DNA of 5,053 bases from Chitinophagaceae bacterium (GTDB lineage Bacteria > Bacteroidota > Bacteroidia > Chitinophagales > Chitinophagaceae), in the NCBI GenBank assembly GCA_003151295.1, contig PLXD01000103.1, positions 1-5,053 on the forward strand, written 5' to 3'. The position numbers were made by a program, and so were the translations under genes. The first letter of the stretch is position 1. Each line of letters starts with the position of its first letter. Under the pieces are notes generated by a model. It was not told where the DNA came from, ran no database searches, and worked only from the letters and a program-made list of their open reading frames with translations. Positions 1 to 5,053 of the stretch are shown here, one piece after another.

Positions 1-2327
1 TGCATCCTATGATCGTTCACTTTCCGATCAGTCTCCTATATGTGGCATTGCTGTTCGAGCTGATCGGATGGAAACGCAGATCCCTCAATTTACATACTTC
101 CATAAAGGTGCTGGTCTTTATCGGGGCCGCCTCATCCGTGCTGGCGGTCGTGCTCGGCTTGTTACTGATCAACACGGAGGATTACGGAAGCGGCATTCTT
201 TCCATTCACCAATGGACAGGGATCGCGACCATGATCCTTGCCGGCATTACCACCTGGGCTTATGTAAAAAAAACACGGCGTCTCCAGAAGATCCTGCTTA
301 TGGTCACCGTTTTAGGGGTTACGGTTGCCGGTCACTACGGCGCTTCCCTTACACATGGGGAAGACTACCTGAGCAGTGTATTGCCTTTCGGCAAGACGGA
401 AGAAGCGGGAGGTGAAGCGGAAGAAGGAGGGCTCGACGCCAGCTTTACATTGACCAGTCAAACCGGGCCGCTCACGGATCCCCAGATACAAGACCTCAAT
501 CTGCAGGTGCGTACCATTCTCGCACACAATTGTTATAGTTGTCATGGTTCTGCGAAGACCAAGGGTGATCTGCGCCTGGATTCAAAAGAGTTCATCCTGA
601 AAGGTGGAAAGGACGGGTCTGTAATGATACCCGGGCATCCCGAGAAAAGCGAATTGATCAGGCGCATCCTGCTCTCCCGTAATGACAAGGATGCGATGCC
701 TTCCAAGGGGAAGGGGCTTAATGATAAAGAAGCAGCGGTCCTGAAATTCTGGATCAGGCAGGGCGCTCCCTGGCTGAAAGGTCCTTTAAAAAGTTTGTTT
801 CGCGTGGCGGCGCTGGAACCCCGTTTACCGCAGGTCCCTTCTGTCAGCGGAGACCTCACGCTACCCATCGACCGGTTTGTAAATGTGTACTTTGAAAAAA
901 ACAAGATCCGCTGGGAAAAGCCCGTAGACGACCGGACCTATATCCGGCGGGTATACCTGGACGTGATCGGGTTATTGCCCTGGCCCGACAGTGTGGATGG
1001 TTTTACCAGGGACGCCAGGCCGGAAAAACGCGAGATGCTGGTCCGGGAGTTGCTGAACCGGAACGATGATTACGCACAACAATGGCTTAGTTTCTGGAAT
1101 GACGCTCTCCGCAATGATTACACCGGAACCGGCTATATAACGGGCGGCAGGTGGGACATTACCAAATGGCTATATTCCTCCCTGAGCACTAACAAGCCGT
1201 ATAATATATTTGTGAAGGAGTTGGTCAGTCCCGATAGCGCATCTATGGGATTTATTAAAGGGATCCAGTGGCGTGGGGTCATCAACGCCAGCCAGCGCAC
1301 TGAAATGCAGGCGGCACAGAACGTATCGCAGGTTTTCCTGGGATTGAACCTGAAGTGCGCTTCCTGCCACGATAGCTTTGTAAGCGATTGGAAGCTGGAC
1401 GAAGCGTATTCTTTCGCCAATATTTTCTCCGACAGCAGCGTGTTTGAAATCAACCGATGCGATAAACCCACCGGGAAAATGGCCGGCAGGCGTATCCTTT
1501 ATAAGGAGCTGGGTGTGATCAACCCTGACGCCAAACGCGAAGACCGGCTGCAGCAACTGGCCGATTACCTGGTGCAGCCGAAAGACGGCCGGTTATACCG
1601 GACCCTCGTCAACCGTATGTGGGCTCAGCTGATGGGTCGCGGCATCGTAGAACCGGTAGACGTGATGGACAACAAGCCCTGGAGCCAGGATTTGCTGGAC
1701 TGGATGGCCTTTGATTTCGTAGCCTCGGGATATGATATCAAAAAACTTCTCTTCAACATCCTTACTTCCAGGACTTACCAGTTACCTTCCGTGGCCGTCC
1801 AGGATGCAGAAGCGATCGTCGCCCCCGGCTATACCTTCCGGGGAATGTTGCGCAGGCGGATGTCTGCAGAACAATTTTCCGATGCTGTGAGCGAGAGCCT
1901 GCAAAACATTTACCAGGACAGCATGATCGTATACAATTTGTTGCCGCCTGCGATAAAAGGGGAAATCCCTTTTGCCCGGGCGTCCCTGGTAAAGAACGAT
2001 GCATTTCTTACGGCGCTGGGGCGTCCCAACCGGGAAACGGTCTCCACCAGCCGGGTATCTCAGGCAAACCTGTTGCAGGCACTGGAGCTAACGAACGGTT
2101 CGCTGTTCAACGATGCCATGAAGCGCGCTGCCGTTTGTTGGAAGGCCCGGTATGCGGACCCCGATACGATGGTCAAAGAGATCTATCGAAGTACGCTGGG
2201 CCGGAACCCCTCCTCCGATGAAACAGCCGTCGCGGAAAAAGAATTGGGTAAGACGCCTTCTGTGGAGAATGTGCAGGATTTCGTATGGGCCATGGCCCTG
2301 CATCCCGAATTCCAGTTGATTTACTAG
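1..2327 (+). CDS. Membrane-anchored c-type cytochrome protein: DUF2231-like + PSCyt1 + DUF1549 + DUF1553 (5' partial)
   Basis: Large multidomain haem protein of unknown reaction; residues are numbered from the ATG at 9. That ATG is unlikely to be the true start: the two codons before it read His-Pro, giving HPMIVHFP, the conserved opening of DUF2231-type membrane domains, and the frame is open to the window edge. Hydrophobic helices lie near residues 2-21, 33-54, 65-86 and 94-115, with His67, His109 and His116 (GHYGASLTHG) as possible haem or metal ligands. An acidic Glu/Gly linker (about 130-143) leads to a PSCyt1 cytochrome domain with CYSCH at 175-179. DUF1549 follows (about 287-480) with a second haem motif, CASCH, at 450-454. 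DUF1553 runs from about 520 to the end, with VNRMWAQLMGRGIVEP near 534 and LGRPNRE at 670-676. The large soluble part should be periplasmic. The gene ends with tandem in-frame stops, TAG TGA. The downstream DUF1501 gene is this family's usual partner. Domain identities are firm; function is unknown. Confidence 0.95.
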   Translation, partial: HPMIVHFPISLLYVALLFELIGWKRRSLNLHTSIKVLVFIGAASSVLAVVLGLLLINTEDYGSGILSIHQWTGIATMILAGITTWAYVKKTRRLQKILLMVTVLGVTVAGHYGASLTHGEDYLSSVLPFGKTEEAGGEAEEGGLDASFTLTSQTGPLTDPQIQDLNLQVRTILAHNCYSCHGSAKTKGDLRLDSKEFILKGGKDGSVMIPGHPEKSELIRRILLSRNDKDAMPSKGKGLNDKEAAVLKFWIRQGAPWLKGPLKSLFRVAALEPRLPQVPSVSGDLTLPIDRFVNVYFEKNKIRWEKPVDDRTYIRRVYLDVIGLLPWPDSVDGFTRDARPEKREMLVRELLNRNDDYAQQWLSFWNDALRNDYTGTGYITGGRWDITKWLYSSLSTNKPYNIFVKELVSPDSASMGFIKGIQWRGVINASQRTEMQAAQNVSQVFLGLNLKCASCHDSFVSDWKLDEAYSFANIFSDSSVFEINRCDKPTGKMAGRRILYKELGVINPDAKREDRLQQLADYLVQPKDGRLYRTLVNRMWAQLMGRGIVEPVDVMDNKPWSQDLLDWMAFDFVASGYDIKKLLFNILTSRTYQLPSVAVQDAEAIVAPGYTFRGMLRRRMSAEQFSDAVSESLQNIYQDSMIVYNLLPPAIKGEIPFARASLVKNDAFLTALGRPNRETVSTSRVSQANLLQALELTNGSLFNDAMKRAAVCWKARYADPDTMVKEIYRSTLGRNPSSDETAVAEKELGKTPSVENVQDFVWAMALHPEFQLIY

Positions 2328-2339
2328 TGAAAAAAATAT

Positions 2340-2358
2340 CGTATATTGGGTATATACG
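2340..2358 (+). repeat. Perfect 7-bp hairpin after the first gene
   Basis: CGTATAT (2340-2346) and ATATACG (2352-2358) are exact reverse complements around a 5-base TGGGT loop, starting 12 bases after the TAG stop. The stem is AT-rich and is followed by CTTTC rather than a T-run. A classical intrinsic terminator is therefore unlikely; it could be a 3' end protecting structure, a processing site or a small operator. Confidence 0.5.
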
Positions 2359-2399
2359 CTTTCAAAATCACCATTCAAAATTGTAGCATAATGACACGA

Positions 2400-2472
2400 G
2401 CCGAAGGTACCCGAGCAAAGCGAAGGATAGGAACGAAAAAGAACTAGGAACGACGTCCTTTCGAAGTTCGGC
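2400..2472. repeat. Compound inverted-repeat element in the leader of the DUF1501 gene
   Basis: The block opens with GCCGAA (2400-2405) and closes with its reverse complement TTCGGC (2467-2472). Nested inside, CGAAGGA (2421-2427) can pair with TCCTTTCG (2456-2463) with one bulge. Alternatively, GAACT (2441-2445) pairs with AGTTC (2465-2469) and AGGA (2446-2449) with TCCT (2456-2459), closing a 6-base loop. The two folds compete for the same bases. TAGGAACGA occurs twice at a 17-base period (2428-2436 and 2445-2453). The composition and symmetry resemble a dispersed intergenic repeat. A structured 5' leader controlling the DUF1501 gene is the alternative. The pairings are read directly from the sequence; the biological role is inferred. 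Confidence 0.55.
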
Positions 2473-2503
2473 ATTTGACCATTGAAAAAACAAACAATCA
2501 CAA

Positions 2504-3937
2504 ATGAAGGCCAATTGGAACAGGAGAGACTTCCTTAAAAGCTCAAGCGCCGCCACGCTGGCCGCCTTAGCGGCGGGCGTTCCCGTCGCCAGCCTGCTGA
2601 ATGGATGCAAGACGCGGCCGAAAGCCGGGAAAAATGCCACGGCAGACACGGTCATATTGCTTTGGATGGCAGGCGGGATGGCCCATACCGAGACCTTTGA
2701 CCCCAAACGATATACTCCTTTTGAAAAGGGCATGGAAGGCAACCGGGTGCTGAGCACTTTTAAATCCCTGCCTACCGCACTGGACGGGATCCAATTTTCC
2801 GAAGGATTACAGTCCATCGGGAGCGTCATGAATAAAGGCACTTTGATCCGGTCATATACGGCAGCCGACATGGGATTCATCCTGCACTCCCGGCACCAGT
2901 ATAACTGGCATACCTGCTATGAGCCCCCTCAAACCGTGGCAGCCCCGCATATCGGCGCCTGGATCGCCAAGGAACTGGGTCCCAAGAACCCGGTGATCCC
3001 CGCTTTTATCGACATCGGTCAGCGCTTCACGTTAGGGGAAGGTGAAGAGCTGAAAGCCTTCCATACCGCCGGCTTTTTAGGAAATGAGTTTGGCCCGTTT
3101 TTAATTCCGGACCCCAGCCAGGGGCTCGAAAGTGTGCGTCCTCCCGTTGGCATGGATACCAAACGCTTCGAGCGCCGCAATCAATTATACAATGATCTCA
3201 TCAGCAAGAGCCCGGTGGCGGAATTCGGAAGCGATTACCAGAAGGAATCGCTCCGGCATTCGATGGAACAGGCCTATATGCTGCTCAATTCGCCGGAGGC
3301 AAAAGCCTTCGATCTCAGCCAGGAGCCCAAAGAGATCTATGATATTTATAATACCGGCCGTTTTGGATTGGGCTGCCTGATGGCCCGCCGGCTTACCGAA
3401 CAGGGCGCCCGTTTTATCAGTGTCACTACTGAGTATGAGCCTTTTGTAGGATTCGACACCCACGAAAACGGGCATACCCGGATGATCAATATGAAAAAAA
3501 TGATCGACGGGCCTGTGGCGCAACTGATAAAAGACCTTGACAAAAGCGGCAAACTAGACAGGACCCTGGTGATCCTGGCCAGCGAATTCAGCCGGGATAT
3601 GATGGTAGAGGGAAGGCCGGATGCCAAGGTGAAGGAGCAGGTATCTCAGCCCGATCTCCTGACTGACCTGAAATTTTATGGTATGCACCGACATTTTACA
3701 GATGCGGGCAGCATCCTCATGTTCGGTGGGGGTATCAAAAAAGGATTTGTCTATGGCAAAACCGCCGACGAGCGCCCCTGTAAGTCCATTGAAAACCCGG
3801 TAAGGATCGACCAGATCCACCAGACCATTTATCATGCATTGGGTATCCCCGAAGACACTCAATACGAGGTAGAAAAACGGCCTTTTTATACGACACCGGA
3901 CGGCAAAGGCAAGCGGGTCCCGGCATTGATGATTTGA
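2504..3937 (+). CDS. DUF1501 family protein with Tat signal and lipobox-like cysteine
   Basis: Complete 477-residue member of DUF1501, a family with an alkaline phosphatase/sulfatase-like fold and no established substrate; the length is normal for the family. The N-terminus carries a twin-arginine motif (NRRDFLK, residues 6-12), a hydrophobic Ala-rich stretch, and LLNGC ending at Cys35, a plausible lipobox, so the protein may be Tat-exported and lipid-anchored. The core starts with MAGGMAHTETFDPK (55-68), followed by a His-rich segment (His128, His131, His136). FDTHENGH (317-324) matches the family DTH metal-site motif. SEFSRD (360-365) replaces the usual EFGRT, and GMHRHF (393-398) sits where GRDHW is expected, before GGGIKKG (408-414). 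The ATG at 2504 fits because the Tat motif follows directly; it has an A-rich leader and no clear Shine-Dalgarno. The gene ends with tandem stops TGA TAA. Pairing with the upstream DUF1549/DUF1553 gene is typical. Confidence 0.95.
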   Translation: MKANWNRRDFLKSSSAATLAALAAGVPVASLLNGCKTRPKAGKNATADTVILLWMAGGMAHTETFDPKRYTPFEKGMEGNRVLSTFKSLPTALDGIQFSEGLQSIGSVMNKGTLIRSYTAADMGFILHSRHQYNWHTCYEPPQTVAAPHIGAWIAKELGPKNPVIPAFIDIGQRFTLGEGEELKAFHTAGFLGNEFGPFLIPDPSQGLESVRPPVGMDTKRFERRNQLYNDLISKSPVAEFGSDYQKESLRHSMEQAYMLLNSPEAKAFDLSQEPKEIYDIYNTGRFGLGCLMARRLTEQGARFISVTTEYEPFVGFDTHENGHTRMINMKKMIDGPVAQLIKDLDKSGKLDRTLVILASEFSRDMMVEGRPDAKVKEQVSQPDLLTDLKFYGMHRHFTDAGSILMFGGGIKKGFVYGKTADERPCKSIENPVRIDQIHQTIYHALGIPEDTQYEVEKRPFYTTPDGKGKRVPALMI

Positions 3938-4003
3938 TAAAAGAAGGCCTTGTTTATGGCGCCTGTTGGCGTGGCCGGCGCCTGTGAAATGACTGTGAGG
4001 TAG
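3938..4003. other. 66-base intergenic gap
   Basis: This short spacer between the DUF1501 and serine hydrolase genes holds a GC-rich duplicated block and, near its end, GAGG at 3997-4000, only three bases before the ATG at 4004. No promoter or T-run terminator is visible, so readthrough from the DUF1501 gene into the hydrolase gene is plausible but unproven. Confidence 0.6.
3958..3985. repeat. Duplicated GGCGCCTGT block with hairpin potential
   Basis: GGCGCCTGT occurs at 3958-3966 and again at 3977-3985, a 19-base period. The GGCGCC core is palindromic, so the two copies (3958-3963 and 3977-3982) can also pair as a 6-bp GC stem around a 13-base loop. No T-run follows the stem on the plus strand, which argues against a standard terminator. 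A transcript-attenuating or stabilising hairpin, or chance in a short GC-rich spacer, are both possible. Confidence 0.45.
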
Positions 4004-5053
4004 ATGGATTGTATAACCCGTTTCAAAACGATTGCCGTGAAAACAAACAGGAGAAAATTCATCAAAACCAGCGGGACAAGCGCTTTGGGAATCAGTTTTT
4101 TACCGGTAATAAACCAGGTAAACGCTCTTTTTGGAAAGGGTACTAATTTTTCCGCGGCTCTCCCCCGTGCAACCCCCGAATCACAAGGCATCTCCTCCAA
4201 AGGAATCAGTGATTTTATCGCTGCCGCGAACGCCTCCGGTTATAGCTGGCATAGCTTTATGCTACTCCGGCATGGAAACGTGGTCGCCGAAGGTTGGTGG
4301 AAACCGTTTGAACCTGAATTCAAACACTCATTGTATTCCCTTTCAAAAAGTTTTACCAGTACGGCCATCGGGTTGTTGGTAAAAGAGGGGAAACTGAATA
4401 TTGATACGCCCGTGCTTTCTTTTTTTCCTGACGACGCACCCGCGACACCGGATGAAAACCTGAAGCAGATGAAAATAAAACATCTGTTGACGATGAATAC
4501 CGGTCATGAAGAAGATTCCCTGCCCAAAATGAGAGGTTCCGATAAAGTATGGGTCCGGACTTTCCTCGAGCAACCCGTAAAGTTTGAACCTGGCAGTCAT
4601 TTCCTGTATGATACGGGCGCCACCTATATGCTGGGCGCCATCGTATACAAGGTCACCGGCGAGACCCTCGAAAAATACCTGACCCCACGGCTATTTCAGC
4701 CCCTGGACATAAAAGGATATGATTGGGAAACCTCTCCGCAGGGATTGAATACGGCCGGATATGGCTTACGCGTAAAAACGGAAGACATTGCAAAATTCGG
4801 ACAGCTATACTTACAAAAAGGAAAATGGAATAACCAGGAGATCCTCCCGGAGACCTGGGTCAATACAGCGACCAGTTACCAAACAAAATCACAGGAAGGG
4901 AACGCCGATTGGTCGCAGGGATACGGCTACCTGTTCTGGCGCTGTAAGCCCGGCTTTTACAGGGGCGATGGCGCCTATGGACAGTACTGTATCGTAATGC
5001 CCGACCAGGATGCGGTTATGGTGGTTACCGGGGAGAGCCCGGACATGCAAAAC
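4004..5053 (+). CDS. Serine hydrolase, class C beta-lactamase/penicillin-binding-like family, Tat-exported (3' partial)
   Basis: The frame is open from 4004 to the right edge (350 residues, C-terminus missing). Numbering from the ATG at 4004, a twin-arginine motif NRRKFIK lies at 15-21, followed by a hydrophobic stretch to about residue 41, predicting Tat export. The mature part starts near PRATPESQGIS and matches the beta-lactamase class C-like serine hydrolases (COG1680). The catalytic SxxK is SLSK at 112-115 (nucleophile Ser112, base Lys115). The second motif is YDT at 202-204 in place of class C YxN. RGDGAYGQ at 320-327 is in the region where the third box is expected. Substrates in this family vary widely (peptides, esters, amides), so beta-lactam resistance should not be assumed. 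The start is uncertain: a GTG at 4037 would give a compact KTNRRKF signal peptide, while the ATG has GAGG only three bases upstream. It lies 66 bases after the DUF1501 gene and may share its transcript. Confidence 0.92.
   Translation, partial: MDCITRFKTIAVKTNRRKFIKTSGTSALGISFLPVINQVNALFGKGTNFSAALPRATPESQGISSKGISDFIAAANASGYSWHSFMLLRHGNVVAEGWWKPFEPEFKHSLYSLSKSFTSTAIGLLVKEGKLNIDTPVLSFFPDDAPATPDENLKQMKIKHLLTMNTGHEEDSLPKMRGSDKVWVRTFLEQPVKFEPGSHFLYDTGATYMLGAIVYKVTGETLEKYLTPRLFQPLDIKGYDWETSPQGLNTAGYGLRVKTEDIAKFGQLYLQKGKWNNQEILPETWVNTATSYQTKSQEGNADWSQGYGYLFWRCKPGFYRGDGAYGQYCIVMPDQDAVMVVTGESPDMQN

Larger units (their letters stand above)
2328..2503. other. 176-base intergenic region with hairpins and repeats
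   Basis: This gap separates the cytochrome/DUF1553 gene from the DUF1501 gene. It contains no credible reading frame on either strand. It is AT-rich at both ends, including an 8-base direct repeat TTCAAAAT at 2361-2368 and 2374-2381, and an A-rich leader just before the next ATG. The middle is a purine-rich block with inverted and direct repeats, described separately. No clear Bacteroidota promoter (TTTG about 20 bases before TAnnTTTG) was found, so cotranscription of the two genes remains possible. Confidence 0.8.

Noticed and set aside
68..415. Plus-strand open frame inside the first gene
   Set aside because: It is an out-of-frame shadow of the DUF2231-like region, whose in-frame reading gives clean membrane helices and a known motif.
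2342..2349. TATATTGG as a Bacteroidota -7 promoter element (TAnnTTTG)
   Set aside because: It has one mismatch, no TTTG/TTG at the expected distance upstream, and lies inside the perfect hairpin, which explains it as well.
2475..2480. TTGACC as a -35 box for the DUF1501 gene
   Set aside because: No matching -10 or -7 element follows before the ATG at 2504, and there is no room for a leader.
3958..3982. GC hairpin as an intrinsic terminator of the DUF1501 gene
   Set aside because: The stem is followed by TGTGAAATG with no T-run, and the loop is long.
4131..4382. Plus-strand open frame overlapping the start of the hydrolase gene (and a similar one at 4788-4997)
   Set aside because: The other frame carries the Tat signal, SxxK and the rest of the serine hydrolase without interruption; these frames have no recognisable features.
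312..4600. Many antisense open frames of 63-170 codons (for example 542-904, 2368-2880, 3886-4200)
   Set aside because: They lie mainly opposite strong coding regions with clear domains, show Arg/Ser/Pro-rich composition without recognisable motifs, and overlap one another; they are shadows.

Overview
The window holds three co-directional plus-strand genes, all for proteins predicted to act outside the cytoplasm. Base composition looks balanced by eye. Start codons mostly lack a clear Shine-Dalgarno sequence and have A-rich leaders. The gene content (a membrane-anchored c-type cytochrome/DUF1549/DUF1553 protein next to a DUF1501 protein) together with these leaders suggests Bacteroidota, probably a Chitinophaga-like lineage. 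This assignment is an inference from gene families and style; no rRNA or marker gene is present. Planctomycetes and Verrucomicrobia carry the same DUF pair, but usually without the N-terminal DUF2231-like membrane module seen here.

Layout: (1) Positions 1-2327 hold a large gene cut by the left edge. Its product has four membrane helices, an acidic linker, a Planctomycete-type cytochrome c domain (PSCyt1), DUF1549 with a second CxxCH, and DUF1553. (2) Positions 2328-2503 are a 176-base gap with a perfect short hairpin and a compound inverted/direct repeat element that resembles a dispersed intergenic repeat or a structured leader. (3) Positions 2504-3937 hold a complete DUF1501 gene (alkaline phosphatase/sulfatase-like fold) with a twin-arginine signal and a lipobox-like cysteine. 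(4) Positions 3938-4003 are a short gap with a duplicated GGCGCC block. (5) Positions 4004-5053 hold a class C beta-lactamase-like serine hydrolase with a twin-arginine signal, cut by the right edge.

Working model: the DUF1549/DUF1553 and DUF1501 genes are a well-known conserved pair of unknown biochemical role. The first product would be a haem protein fixed in the inner membrane with its catalytic part in the periplasm. The second would be a folded, Tat-exported and possibly lipid-anchored metallohydrolase-like partner. The serine hydrolase may share their transcript, but a functional link rests only on direction, spacing and shared export. No RNA genes, CRISPR, insertion sequences or convincing terminators were seen.
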